The notes: generated by a model not told the origin, from the sequence alone. A DNA stretch of 39,982 nt from Wenzhouxiangella sp. (GCA_007694885.1 REEW01000155.1:1-39982); one strand, 5' to 3'. Positions 1 through 9,869 are shown, numbered from the stretch's first letter. Translations and numbers: made by a program.

Positions 1-122
1 CCTGAAACCTTAACCCTGTTCCGTAAACCGCAACCCTCCACCGCTCCTTGAAAACCTCCCCCCGCAGGCCCATTTGCAGGGACAGTGACCAGTTGACACC
101 GTCCACCACAGGATCTTTTGCC

Positions 123-2039
123 ATGACCGAAGTTGCCGGGGTCGAAACCCGTTCTTTTGATACCGAGGTTCATCAGCTGCTCAAGCTGATGATCAACGCG
201 CTGTACTCCAACCGCGAGATTTTCCTTCGCGAACTGCTCTCCAACGCCTCGGACGCCAGCGACAAGCTGCGCTTCGAAGCGCTGACCGACGAGCGGCTCA
301 AGGGGCTGGATCAGGATCTGGCCATCGATATCGCCTTCGACGCCGAAGCCGGCGTGCTCTCCATTCGGGATCGCGGCATCGGCATGAACCGGGACGAGGT
401 CATCGAAAACCTGGGCACCATCGCCCGGTCGGGCACGCGCCGGTTTCTCGAGAGCCTGTCGGGCGATCAGCGCAAGGACGCGCGCCTGATCGGCCAGTTC
501 GGGGTTGGCTTCTATTCGGCCTTCATCGTCGCCGAGGAGGTGACGGTGGCCACCCGGCGGGCCAACGAAAGCCCGGATTCCGGGGTGCGCTGGGTCTCCG
601 ATGGCCAGGGCGAGTATCGCATCGAGACCGTCGAGCGCCCCGAGCAGGGCACCGAAATCACCCTCAAGATTCGCCCCGAGCACCGTGATCTGCTGACGGC
701 CTGGCAGCTCAAGCGCATCATTCACCACTATTCCAACCACCTTGCGTTCCCGATTCGACTGCACAAGCCCGCCGCCGGGCAGGAAGAGGCTTCCGAGGCC
801 ACCGACGCCGAGGTCGAGCTGGTCAACGACAGCAAGGCGCTGTGGACGCGGTCGCGGGCCGAGGTTGGCGAGGACGAGTACCGCGATTTCTACAGCAGCC
901 TGACCGGGGATCCCGACGCGCCGTTGAGCTGGGCCCATCATCACGTCGAGGGCAGCCAGCGTTTCAGCCTGCTGCTGTTTGTGCCGTCCTCGGCGCCGTT
1001 TGACATGCTGATCAATCGCGATGATCGCGAAGGGGTCAAGCTCTACATCGAGCGGGTGTTCATCATGGATGCTGCCGAGCAGGTCGTGCCGCGCTACCTG
1101 CGCTTCATGCGCGGGGTGATCGACTCGGCCGACCTGCCGCTGAACATCTCGCGCGAGATGCTGCAGGACAGTCCGCTGCTGAAGAAAATCCGCGCGACCG
1201 TGGTCAAGCGCAGCCTCGATCTGATCGAGAAGCTGGCCGAGCAGGGCGGTGAACCCTGGCGCAAGTTCCTTGAAGCGTTCGGCTCGGTGCTCAAGGAAGG
1301 CGTGATCGAGGACTTCGAGCAGCGCGAGCGCATCGCCGGATTGCTGCGGTTCTCGTCGACCAGCAATGCAGGCGATGACGCGGTCGGGCTGGATGATTAC
1401 ATCGAGCGGATGAAGGAAGATCAGGAGCACATCTGGTACCTGACCGCCGACAGCCTGCAGGTGGCGCGCAACAGCCCGCACCTGGAAGTGTTCGAAAAAC
1501 ACGGCATCGAGGTATTGCTGCTGACCGATCGCATCGATGAATGGCTGGTTGGCCACCTGAACGAATACAAGGGCAAGACGCTGAAGTCGGTGGCCCGCGG
1601 CAAGCTGGACCTGGGCGAGAAGACCGAGCCGGATGCCGCGGCACTGGCCCTGGCTGGACGGATCAAGAAAGCGCTGGGCGAGAAAGTCGGCAACGTTCAA
1701 CCCGGCGGTCGCCTGACCGAGTCGCCGGCCTGCGTGGTCGCCGACGACAACGAGTTGTCTCCGCTCATGGCGCGGATGATGCGCCAGGCCGGGCAGGAAG
1801 TGCCCGAGCTCAAGCCCAACCTCGAGATCAATCCCGACCACGCCCTGCTGGGTTTGATGGCGCGAAGCGACGATGAGGCGCGTTTTGCCGAGCTGGCCAG
1901 CCTGATTCTGGATCAGGCCCTGCTGGCCGAGGGCGCGGAGTTGGCCGATCCGGCCACCTACGTGCGCCGGGTCAACGCATTGCTGGTCGAAGCCCTGGAC
2001 GATAGCGGGAGCGGTGAAGCCGCGCAGGCAGCGTCCTGA
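123..2039 (+). CDS. htpG: Chaperone protein HtpG (Hsp90 family)
   Basis: ORF 48..2039. Likely start ATG at 123 (MTEVAGVETRSFDTEVHQLLKLMINALYSNREIFLRELLSNASDASDKLRFEAL), a canonical Hsp90 N-terminal ATPase motif, with GQFGVGFYSAF downstream. Confidence 0.97.
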   Translation: MTEVAGVETRSFDTEVHQLLKLMINALYSNREIFLRELLSNASDASDKLRFEALTDERLKGLDQDLAIDIAFDAEAGVLSIRDRGIGMNRDEVIENLGTIARSGTRRFLESLSGDQRKDARLIGQFGVGFYSAFIVAEEVTVATRRANESPDSGVRWVSDGQGEYRIETVERPEQGTEITLKIRPEHRDLLTAWQLKRIIHHYSNHLAFPIRLHKPAAGQEEASEATDAEVELVNDSKALWTRSRAEVGEDEYRDFYSSLTGDPDAPLSWAHHHVEGSQRFSLLLFVPSSAPFDMLINRDDREGVKLYIERVFIMDAAEQVVPRYLRFMRGVIDSADLPLNISREMLQDSPLLKKIRATVVKRSLDLIEKLAEQGGEPWRKFLEAFGSVLKEGVIEDFEQRERIAGLLRFSSTSNAGDDAVGLDDYIERMKEDQEHIWYLTADSLQVARNSPHLEVFEKHGIEVLLLTDRIDEWLVGHLNEYKGKTLKSVARGKLDLGEKTEPDAAALALAGRIKKALGEKVGNVQPGGRLTESPACVVADDNELSPLMARMMRQAGQEVPELKPNLEINPDHALLGLMARSDDEARFAELASLILDQALLAEGAELADPATYVRRVNALLVEALDDSGSGEAAQAAS

Positions 2040-2105
2040 GCGCCGCCCAGTGTCCGCACGGGGGCCGCGGCTGGCGGCAAACAAACCAGTGACCGGAAAA
2101 ACCGC

Positions 2106-2897
2106 ATGAGGCCGCCGGATTCGTCCACGTGGCGCAGTTCTCTGGGCGAGTGGGTGGAGGGCCGGCAGTTCACGCGCTTCATCATCGTGCTGATCGTGAT
2201 CAACGCGATCATTCTCGGCCTGGAAACCTCGCCGGCGGTCATGGACGTGGCCGGGACAGCGCTGATTTTCGCAAACCAGACGATCCTGGGCGTGTTCGTT
2301 GTCGAGATCGCGCTCAAGCTGCTGGCCTTCGGCCCGCGCTTTTTTCGTTCCGGCTGGAACGTGTTCGACTTTTTCATCGTCACGATCGCCCTGGTGCCGG
2401 CCGCCGGGCCGTTCGAAATCCTGCGTGCCCTGCGCATTCTGCGCGTATTGCGCCTGTTATCCCAGGTGCCGAAGCTGCGCGCGATCATCGAATCCCTGCT
2501 GCGCGCCTTGCCCGGGATCGGCTGGACCGCGCTGCTGCTGGTGCTGGTGTTCTACATCTTCGCGGTGATGGGGACGATGTTGTTTGCCGAGGACTTTCCG
2601 GAGTACTGGGGCAACCTGGGTTTGAGCCTGTTTTCGCTGTTTCAGATCATGACCCTGGAATCCTGGTCGTCGGGCGTTGCCCGGCCGATGATGGAAGCCT
2701 ATCCGCTGATCTGGATTTACTTCGTCCCGTTCATCCTGATCTCGAGCTTCATGGTGCTCAACCTGTTCATCGCCATTATCGTCACGGCCACCCAGTCGAT
2801 TCACCACGACGAGGAGGCCGAGCAGCACCAGGCCCTGCTCGACGAGCTCAAGCGCATCAGCGAGCGCCTGGAGCGGCTGGAGAAAACGCGGCAGTGA
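2106..2897 (+). CDS. Voltage-gated sodium channel, BacNav (NaChBac/NavMs-like)
   Basis: Six-TM ion transport protein. S4-like RALRILRVLRLL, selectivity filter FQIMTLESWSSG, S6 FILISSFMVLNLFIAIIV, C-terminal coiled coil LLDELKRISERLERLEK. Confidence 0.92.
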   Translation: MRPPDSSTWRSSLGEWVEGRQFTRFIIVLIVINAIILGLETSPAVMDVAGTALIFANQTILGVFVVEIALKLLAFGPRFFRSGWNVFDFFIVTIALVPAAGPFEILRALRILRVLRLLSQVPKLRAIIESLLRALPGIGWTALLLVLVFYIFAVMGTMLFAEDFPEYWGNLGLSLFSLFQIMTLESWSSGVARPMMEAYPLIWIYFVPFILISSFMVLNLFIAIIVTATQSIHHDEEAEQHQALLDELKRISERLERLEKTRQ

Positions 2898-2914
2898 GTG
2901 GCGATACGTCTTTA

Positions 2915-3047
2915 CCGCAGATGAACGCAGATGAACGCAGATGTTTTTTTCGGGTGGATAGGATCGAAGGGCAGGGCTCGGGTTTTTGTCTCGGCGTCTT
3001 TGGCGTGCACCCCATTTTTATCCGCGTTTATCCGCGTTCATCTGCGG
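2915..3047. repeat. Imperfect inverted repeat: 28-bp arms at 2915-2942 and 3020-3047
   Basis: Left arm CCGCAGATGAACGCAGATGAACGCAGAT. Reverse complement of right arm CCGCAGATGAACGCGGATAAACGCGGAT (25/28 identical). Lies in the intergenic gap between the channel gene and hslR. Confidence 0.9.
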
Positions 3048-3078
3048 TTTCCTGTCCTTTCAGGCGCAAAGGCCGCTG

Positions 3079-3465
3079 ATGTCGGAACAACCGGTCAGGC
3101 TGGACAAGTGGCTGTGGGCGGCGCGGTTTTTCAAGACCCGCGGACTGGCCCAGCAGGCGGTCAAGGGCGGCCGCGTCGAGATCAACGGCGCCAGGCCCAA
3201 GGCCTCGCGCCTGGTGCGGTCCGGGGATAGCCTGCGCATCGGCAAGGGCGAAATGATGTTCGAGGTCGAAGTGCTCAGCGTCGGCGAAAAGCGCGTCTCG
3301 GCGCCGCTGGCCCGGGAGATGTACCGGGAAACCGAGGCCAGCTTGAAACGCCGTCAGGACCAGATCGAAGCGCGTCGGCAGGAGGGAGAGGTTTCCGGTG
3401 ATCCCGGTCGTCGGCCTGACCGTCGCCAGCGCCGGGCGATTCGGAAAGTCCTGCGCGGTGACTGA
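3079..3465 (+). CDS. hslR: S4-domain RNA-binding heat shock protein Hsp15
   Basis: MSEQPVRLDKWLWAARFFKTRGLAQQAVKGGRVEINGARPKASRLVRSGDSLRI: typical S4 domain/Hsp15. Confidence 0.9.
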   Translation: MSEQPVRLDKWLWAARFFKTRGLAQQAVKGGRVEINGARPKASRLVRSGDSLRIGKGEMMFEVEVLSVGEKRVSAPLAREMYRETEASLKRRQDQIEARRQEGEVSGDPGRRPDRRQRRAIRKVLRGD

Positions 3466-4666
3466 ACGCGATCCTCCGCGCGGGATTCCGCCGGCCGGAC
3501 GTTTTGCCCTGTGCGCAGCATTGGCCTCGAGCATCGGCCAGACCTTTTTCATCGGCCTGTTCGGGGCCGACTTCCGGGCCGATTTCGGCCTGAGCGAGGC
3601 AGCCTTGGGGGCACTCTACGGTGGCGCGACCCTGACCAGCGGTCTGCTGATGTTCTGGTTGGGGGCGATCGCCGATTACTGGTTGCTGCGCCGCGCCATT
3701 GTTTTGAGCAGTCTCGTGCTGGCGACCGGAGCGGTGCTGGTCGGACTGGCCGATGCGGCCTGGGTGCTGGTCGCCGGACTGTTCCTTCTGCGCCTGGGCG
3801 GGCAGGGTCTGACCGGCCACCTGGCGGTGGTCGCTGCCGCTCGCCACGCGCGACGTCGTCGCGGTCGCGCGGTGGCCATGGCTTCCTACGGGTTCATCCT
3901 GGGCGAGGCCACTTTCCCGCTCGCGGTGGTCTTGCTGCTGGACCTTGTGAGTTGGCAGCAGGTCTGGTTGCTGGCTGCGGTGGTACTGGCCGGACTGGCC
4001 GCACCGCTGCTGTACGTGCTCGCCAGCAGCCTGGGGTCGGACGAACCCCCGGACAGGCCGTCAAGCCCGGCGGTGGCGTTGCCGATGGGCCGCCGCCACT
4101 TGCTCGGCAACGGCGGGTTTTTGCGCGTGCTCAGCGTGGTCCTGGTGCCCCCGGTTCTGGTCACCGCGGTCTTCCTGCACCAGGGCACGCTTTCGGAGCT
4201 GCTGGACTGGCAGCGCAGCGACATCGCCCGCGGATTCATGGTGTTCGCCGCCGTCCAGGCCCTGCTGGCTTTCGCCGGTGGTCGCCTGATCGACCGTTTC
4301 AGCGCGCGCAGTCTGCTGCGCTTTTCCCTGCTGCCGGCCGCGGCAGCGATGCTGGGGCTGGGTCTGTTGCCGTCGGGCCCGGCCCTGTGGCTGCTGTTTG
4401 CCGGTCTGGGAATGACCGCCGGTCTGAACGGGGTCATCAGCGGCGCGGTCTGGGTCGAACTGTTCGGCACCGCCCAGCTGGGCATGATTCGAGGGGTGTA
4501 CGCCGCGCTGATGGTCGTCAGTACCGCGCTGGGCCCGGTGCTCCTGGGCTGGCTGCTGGGCCTGGGGGTTTCGCTCCTGGCGATGGGGTTGGCGCTGGCG
4601 TTTTATGTGCTGATCGTCCCGGCATTGCTGGTGCCCGGCATCCAGGGGTTCGAGCGGGAACCCTGA
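3458..4666 (+). CDS. MFS transporter
   Basis: ORF 3398..4666. Likely GTG start at 3458 overlapping the end of hslR. About 12 hydrophobic segments; FIGLFGADFRADFGLSEAALGALYGGATLTSGL. Confidence 0.8.
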   Translation: MTERDPPRGIPPAGRFALCAALASSIGQTFFIGLFGADFRADFGLSEAALGALYGGATLTSGLLMFWLGAIADYWLLRRAIVLSSLVLATGAVLVGLADAAWVLVAGLFLLRLGGQGLTGHLAVVAAARHARRRRGRAVAMASYGFILGEATFPLAVVLLLDLVSWQQVWLLAAVVLAGLAAPLLYVLASSLGSDEPPDRPSSPAVALPMGRRHLLGNGGFLRVLSVVLVPPVLVTAVFLHQGTLSELLDWQRSDIARGFMVFAAVQALLAFAGGRLIDRFSARSLLRFSLLPAAAAMLGLGLLPSGPALWLLFAGLGMTAGLNGVISGAVWVELFGTAQLGMIRGVYAALMVVSTALGPVLLGWLLGLGVSLLAMGLALAFYVLIVPALLVPGIQGFEREP

Positions 4667-4690
4667 ACTACTGCCAATGCCGGACGCCGG

Positions 4691-6580
4691 CTATCCGGCC
4701 GGGCCGCTCTCCAGTTCTTCCCAGCGTGCGTACAGGGCATCCAGTTCGCCCTGCAGGCGGTTGATCTCCTGGCCCGCCTGACCGATCCGTTCGGGTTCGC
4801 CGCGGTAGAAGTCCGGGTCGTTCATGCGCTCGCCCAACGCCGCGATCCGTTGCTCCAGGGTCTCGACTTTTGCCGGAAGCTGGGCGAGCTCCCGGGCCAG
4901 CTTGTAGCTGAGCTTGGGCGGTCGCTTGGGCGCGACCGGCGCGGCAGCCGGCGCCCCGGCAGGTTCCCGGCGGCCGGGTTCCCGAGCCGTGCCCGACGCC
5001 TGGCGCGAACGCTGGCGCAGCCAGTCGTGGTAGCCGCCGACGTACTCGCCGACCCGACCTTCGCCCTCCATCACCAGGGTGCTGGTGATCACGTTGTCGA
5101 TGAAATCGCGGTCATGACTGACCAGCAAGAGCGTGCCGGGGTATTCGGCCAGCAACTCCTCGAGCAGTTCCAGGGTCTCCAGATCGAGATCATTGGTCGG
5201 CTCGTCCATGACCAGCAGGTTCGAGGGACGGGCGAACAGGCGGGCCAGCAACAGGCGGTTGCGCTCGCCGCCGGAGAGCTTGGTGATCGGCGCCCGCGCT
5301 CGTTCCGGCGCGAACAGAAAGTCTTGCAGGTAGCCGATGATGTGCTTGCGCCGGCCGTTGATCTCGACGAAGTCGCGACCCTCGGCGACGTTGTCGGCGG
5401 CACTCCAGTCATCGCGAAGAACCGCACGCTGCTGGTCGAAGTAGGCAATTTCCAGACCCGTGCCCGGCGTCACCGAGCCGCGGTCGGGCGAAAGCTGCCC
5501 GAGCAGAAGCTGAAGCAGGGTCGACTTGCCGCTGCCGTTGGGGCCGATCAGGCCGATCCGGTCGCCGCGCAGGATGGTTGTCGACAGCCCCTCGACGATG
5601 ACCTGATCGCCCCAGGCGAAGTGCACGTCTTCTACCTTGATGACTTTTTTACCGGATTGGGCGGCCAGGCCGGCACTCATCTCGACCTTGCCGGCGCGTT
5701 CGCGTCGTTGGGCTCGTTCCCGGCGCATTTTCTCCAGGGCCCGGACCCGACCCTCGTTGCGCGTGCGGCGCGCCTTGATGCCCTGGCGAATCCAGATTTC
5801 CTCTTCGGCCAGCTGGCGGTCGAAGCGCCGGTTTTCCAGGGTTTCGGCGTGGGCGCGCTCGGCGACCCGGCGCAGGTAGTTTTGCCAGTCGCCCGGCCAG
5901 GAGGTCAGCCGACCGCGATCCAGCTCGACGATGCGGGTCGCCAGATTCTGCAAGAAGCGCCGATCGTGGGTGACGAAGACCAGGCTGGCGTCGAGCTGGC
6001 CGAGAAAGCCCTCCAGCCACTCGATGGATTCGATGTCGAGGTGGTTGGTCGGCTCGTCGAGCAACAGCACGTCCGGCTTCGATACCAGCGCCCGGCCGAG
6101 CAGAACGCGGCGTTTGCGACCGCCGGAGAGCTGGGTGAACGGCTGGTCGCCGTCCAGGTCCAGCTCGCTGAGCAGGCGTTCGACCTGTTGTTCCAGGTCC
6201 CAGCCACCAGCGGCATCGATCCGGGCGTGCAGGTCGGCCAGGCGGTTCGGGTCCGGCGAGTCCTGGCTGATATGGTGATACTCGGCCAGCAAATCGCCCA
6301 GATCGCCCAGGCCGGCAGCGATCTGGTCGAACACGCTGCCTTCGGCGCCTGCCGGCACCTCTTGCTGCAGGCGCGCCACGCGCACGCCCTCCGGGCGGAT
6401 GATCGTGCCGTCATCGGGCTCCAAAAGGCCGTCGAGCAAGCGCAGCAGGGTTGATTTTCCGGCGCCGTTGCGGCCGACCAGGGCAATGCGTTCGCCCGGC
6501 TGGATGTCCAGGTCCACGCCCTCGAGCAGCAGTGGCCCGCCGATGGAAAAGTCGAGGTTTCGTAATGACAGTAGCGCCAT
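4691..6580 (-). CDS. uup: ABC-F family ATP-binding protein, Uup-like
   Basis: Two ABC domains (GRNGAGKST, LSGGRKRRVLLGRALVSKPDVLLLDEPTNHLDI; GPNGSGKST, LSGGERNRLLLARLF) plus a C-terminal coiled-coil domain typical of Uup. Confidence 0.88.
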   Translation of the reverse strand: MALLSLRNLDFSIGGPLLLEGVDLDIQPGERIALVGRNGAGKSTLLRLLDGLLEPDDGTIIRPEGVRVARLQQEVPAGAEGSVFDQIAAGLGDLGDLLAEYHHISQDSPDPNRLADLHARIDAAGGWDLEQQVERLLSELDLDGDQPFTQLSGGRKRRVLLGRALVSKPDVLLLDEPTNHLDIESIEWLEGFLGQLDASLVFVTHDRRFLQNLATRIVELDRGRLTSWPGDWQNYLRRVAERAHAETLENRRFDRQLAEEEIWIRQGIKARRTRNEGRVRALEKMRRERAQRRERAGKVEMSAGLAAQSGKKVIKVEDVHFAWGDQVIVEGLSTTILRGDRIGLIGPNGSGKSTLLQLLLGQLSPDRGSVTPGTGLEIAYFDQQRAVLRDDWSAADNVAEGRDFVEINGRRKHIIGYLQDFLFAPERARAPITKLSGGERNRLLLARLFARPSNLLVMDEPTNDLDLETLELLEELLAEYPGTLLLVSHDRDFIDNVITSTLVMEGEGRVGEYVGGYHDWLRQRSRQASGTAREPGRREPAGAPAAAPVAPKRPPKLSYKLARELAQLPAKVETLEQRIAALGERMNDPDFYRGEPERIGQAGQEINRLQGELDALYARWEELESGPAG

Positions 6581-6677
6581 GGGTCTAGCGGTTCGGCAGG
6601 AGCGACGGTGGGTTTCGGGGCGACACGATTTTGCCTTCGGCAGGTGGGTGGGATCGACATGGTAGCCGATCGGGCCG

Positions 6678-8189
6678 ATGCGCTATGATCTTGTCACCTC
6701 AGCGGGAGGGAAAGCCTTGAGCAAAACGCCACTCAACCGCCTGGACTGGACCTATCAGAGCGGGTTCTGCGATGAACTGATCGGGCCGCGCGGGCGCCCG
6801 CGCCCGGCCAGCCGCAGGCTTTGGAAGTACCTGAAAAAGCTCGACCGCGATGAACTGCTGGAACGTCGCGACGCGTGTGAAGTGGCGGCGCTGGTCGCCG
6901 GCATCACTTTTCGCGTCTACCACGATGCCGGCAGCGCCGACCGGGCCATGCCCTTCGATCTGATCCCGCGCATCATCCCCTTGAACGAATGGCAGCGCAT
7001 CAGCGCGGGACTGGAGCAGCGGGTGACCGCGCTCAACCTGTTCATCAATGACCTGTACGGCGAGCAGAGAATCATCCAGGACGGGATATTCCCCGCGGAC
7101 ATCCTGGCCGGTTCGGCCAATTTCCGCGAGCAGTGCCGCGGCATTCGCCCGCGCTACGGCGTCTGGGCCCACATCTGTGGTTCGGATCTGGTCCGCGATG
7201 CCGATGGCACGATGTACGTGCTCGAAGACAACCTGCGGGTCCCGTCCGGGGTGTCCTACATGCTCGAGAACCGCCAGGTCATGAAGCGCGTCTTTCCCGA
7301 GTTGTTCGAGGACATCGACATTCAGCCGGTCGATGATTACCCGGCGCGCCTGTTCGACATGCTCGCCAGCCTGTCGCCGCGCCCGGCCGATTATCCGGTC
7401 GTGGCCGTGCTCACCCCGGGGCAATACAACTCGGCGTATTTCGAGCATGCCTGGCTGGCCCAGCAGATGGGCGTGGAACTGGTCGAGGGCCGCGACCTGG
7501 TCGTGCCCGATGACGACTGCGTCTATATGCGCACCATTCACGGCCTGCGCCAGGTCGACGTGATCTACCGGCGCATTGACGATGCCTTCCTCGATCCGGA
7601 GGTTTTTCGCAAGGATTCGCTGCTCGGCGTGCCTGGACTGATGCGGGCCTGGAGAGCTGGTCACGTTGGTCTGGCCAACGCTCCCGGAGCGGGTGTGGCC
7701 GACGACAAGGTGGTCTATTCCTACGTCCCCGAGATCATTCGGTACTACCTCGACCAGGATGCGTTGATCCCCAACGTGCCAACCTGGCGCTGCAGCATCC
7801 AGGCCGAACTCGACCATGTCCTGGCCAACATCGACCAGCTGGTGGTCAAGCCGGCCAATGAGTCGGGCGGCTACGGCATGCTGATCGGGCCGCACGCCAG
7901 CCGCACCGAGCACGCGCAGTTCAAGCGCCTGATCAAGGCCGATCCACGCAATTACATCGCCCAGCCGACCCTGGCGATCTCGACCTGCCCGACCCTCTAC
8001 GGCACTCAGATCGCACCCCGGCACGTCGACTTGCGGCCGTTCATCCTGTCCAGCGACCAGCACTACGTGACGACCGGCGGTCTGACCCGGGTGGCCATGC
8101 GGGCCGGATCGCTGGTCGTGAACTCCTCGCAGGGCGGCGGCAGCAAGGACACCTGGATCGTCGATACCGACAGCGGGAGTGAAAACTGA
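6678..8189 (+). CDS. Circularly permuted type 2 ATP-grasp protein (DUF404/DUF407 family)
   Basis: LNLFINDLYGEQRIIQDGIFPADIL, YVLEDNLRVPSGVSYMLENR, VVKPANESGGYGMLIGPHAS. The true start may be TTG at 6717 (SD-like GGGAGGG just upstream, TATGAT -10-like box near 6684). Confidence 0.88.
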   Translation: MRYDLVTSAGGKALSKTPLNRLDWTYQSGFCDELIGPRGRPRPASRRLWKYLKKLDRDELLERRDACEVAALVAGITFRVYHDAGSADRAMPFDLIPRIIPLNEWQRISAGLEQRVTALNLFINDLYGEQRIIQDGIFPADILAGSANFREQCRGIRPRYGVWAHICGSDLVRDADGTMYVLEDNLRVPSGVSYMLENRQVMKRVFPELFEDIDIQPVDDYPARLFDMLASLSPRPADYPVVAVLTPGQYNSAYFEHAWLAQQMGVELVEGRDLVVPDDDCVYMRTIHGLRQVDVIYRRIDDAFLDPEVFRKDSLLGVPGLMRAWRAGHVGLANAPGAGVADDKVVYSYVPEIIRYYLDQDALIPNVPTWRCSIQAELDHVLANIDQLVVKPANESGGYGMLIGPHASRTEHAQFKRLIKADPRNYIAQPTLAISTCPTLYGTQIAPRHVDLRPFILSSDQHYVTTGGLTRVAMRAGSLVVNSSQGGGSKDTWIVDTDSGSEN

Positions 8190-9124
8190 TGCTGTCACGC
8201 GTGGCTGAAAATCTCTACTGGTACGGTCGCTACCTGGAGCGTGCCGAGGATCTGGGTCGGTTGATCAACGTCAACGGCCACCTGATGCTGGATTTGCCGC
8301 GCAAGATGGCGCCCGGCTGGGCGCCGCTGATCCGGATCACCGGTAGCCAGTCCTTGTTCGACGAACTGTTCGATGACAACGGTGAACGCCAGGTGGTCCG
8401 TTTCCTGCTGGCCGAGCCGCGCCATTCGGGATCGGTTCTGTCGTGCCTGAACCTGGCCCGCGAGAATTTGCGCGCTGCGCGCGACCTGCTGCCGCGCGAG
8501 GTCTGGGAGCAGACCAACGATCTGTGCCTGACGGCCCAGGCGCAACTGGCCGGCAACCTGTCCAAACGGCGCCGCCAGGAGTTCATCGACCTCATGATCC
8601 GGCGCTGTCAGCAGCTGATCGGCATGCTCTCCGATATCATGAGCCACGACTACGCCTGGGACTTCATCCTGCTGGGCCGCTACCACGAGCGTGCCGACAT
8701 GACCACCCGGATCCTCGACGTGCGCTCGGCGCACCTGCTGCGCGGCGTCGACGATATCAAGCCCTTCGATCAGCTGCAGTGGATGAGCGTGCTGAAATCG
8801 CTGACCGCCTACCAGATGTACCGGCGACATGTCCGCCTGCGGGTGCGCGGGCCGGATGTGCTGCGCTTCCTGCTCGGCAACCCGCTGTTCCCGCGCTCGG
8901 TGGTGTTTTGCCTGGAAGCCATGGCCGAGCGTCTCGAGGGCTTGCCGGAGCATGAGGACACGCTGGTGGCGGTGGGCCGGCTGAAGCGCTTGATGGACCA
9001 GGCCGATCCCGAGGTGCTGGTTCAGGGCCAGCTCAGCGAATTTCTCGACCGGATCCAGCTTGAATTGATCGGCATCGGCGAGTCGATTACCCAGACCTGG
9101 TTTCGCGTCCAGCCGTCGGAATGA
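8189..9124 (+). CDS. Alpha-E domain-containing protein (DUF403)
   Basis: MLSRVAENLYWYGRYLERAEDLGRLINVNGHLMLD: DUF403 N-terminus. Start overlaps the stop of the ATP-grasp gene. Confidence 0.9.
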   Translation: MLSRVAENLYWYGRYLERAEDLGRLINVNGHLMLDLPRKMAPGWAPLIRITGSQSLFDELFDDNGERQVVRFLLAEPRHSGSVLSCLNLARENLRAARDLLPREVWEQTNDLCLTAQAQLAGNLSKRRRQEFIDLMIRRCQQLIGMLSDIMSHDYAWDFILLGRYHERADMTTRILDVRSAHLLRGVDDIKPFDQLQWMSVLKSLTAYQMYRRHVRLRVRGPDVLRFLLGNPLFPRSVVFCLEAMAERLEGLPEHEDTLVAVGRLKRLMDQADPEVLVQGQLSEFLDRIQLELIGIGESITQTWFRVQPSE

Positions 9125-9125
9125 A

Positions 9126-9869
9126 TCAGCCGCGTTGCCAACCCTGCGGATCGGGCAATTCGAGGAAGGCCTGACCCAGCTTTTCGTTCCAGGTTTCGCC
9201 AAGTTCCTTCAAATACGGATCGTCGCCCTCGAGCTTCAGGCGCCGTTCCAGTGCGTGCCGCCCGGCCGGGCAGACCGCCACTTCCAGCGGCGGGCCGACG
9301 GAGAGATTGGAGCGCATGGCCGCGTCCATCGAGACCAGGGCCAGGCGCGCGCCCAGGTCCAGACTCAGTCCGGCATTGGCCAGGCGCGACAGGATCGGCT
9401 TGCCGTACTTGGTCTCGCCGATCTGTAAAAACGGTTTCTGGCGCGAGGCGGCGATGTAGTTGCCCTGGGGATAGATCAGGAAAATGTCGTGCGGACCGGT
9501 CCCGACCTGGCCGCCGAGCAGGAAGGTGGCTTCCGGGTTGAAGCCCGAGGCTTGATCGGCCGCCGGAGCAACCGTCTGCTGAATCTGGCGATTGATTTCG
9601 CCGACGTAGGCGGCGATCTCGTCGAGGTGCTCCAGGGTGTCGAGATTGCGGGTTGCCTGCGGGTTGCCGAGGTCGCGGTTGATCTGGCTGCGCACGGCCT
9701 GCGAGGTGGCCAGGTTGCCCGACGAAAGCAGGACCACAACTCGATCCGGCGCGGTCTGGAAGACGTGCATCTTGGAATAGACGCTGATGTCGTCGAGGCT
9801 GGCGCTGGTCCGGGAATCCGAGGCCAGGACCAGACCGGCATTCAGGCGCAGGCCCAGGCAGTAGGTCAT
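9126..9869 (-). CDS. Proteasome-type protease, Anbu (ancestral beta subunit) family
   Basis: ORF 9126..9929. Likely start ATG at 9869 gives M-TYCLGLRLNAGLVLASDSRTSASLDDISVYSKMHVF, which exposes a catalytic Thr after Met. Confidence 0.88.
   Translation of the reverse strand: MTYCLGLRLNAGLVLASDSRTSASLDDISVYSKMHVFQTAPDRVVVLLSSGNLATSQAVRSQINRDLGNPQATRNLDTLEHLDEIAAYVGEINRQIQQTVAPAADQASGFNPEATFLLGGQVGTGPHDIFLIYPQGNYIAASRQKPFLQIGETKYGKPILSRLANAGLSLDLGARLALVSMDAAMRSNLSVGPPLEVAVCPAGRHALERRLKLEGDDPYLKELGETWNEKLGQAFLELPDPQGWQRG

Noticed and set aside
2129-3079. 316-aa ORF on + strand overlapping the ion channel
   Set aside because: Alternate-frame read through the channel gene and the inverted repeat; composition is arbitrary.
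4850-6454. 534-aa ORF on + strand
   Set aside because: Antisense shadow of uup.
6699-8198. 499-aa ORF on - strand
   Set aside because: Antisense shadow of the ATP-grasp gene.
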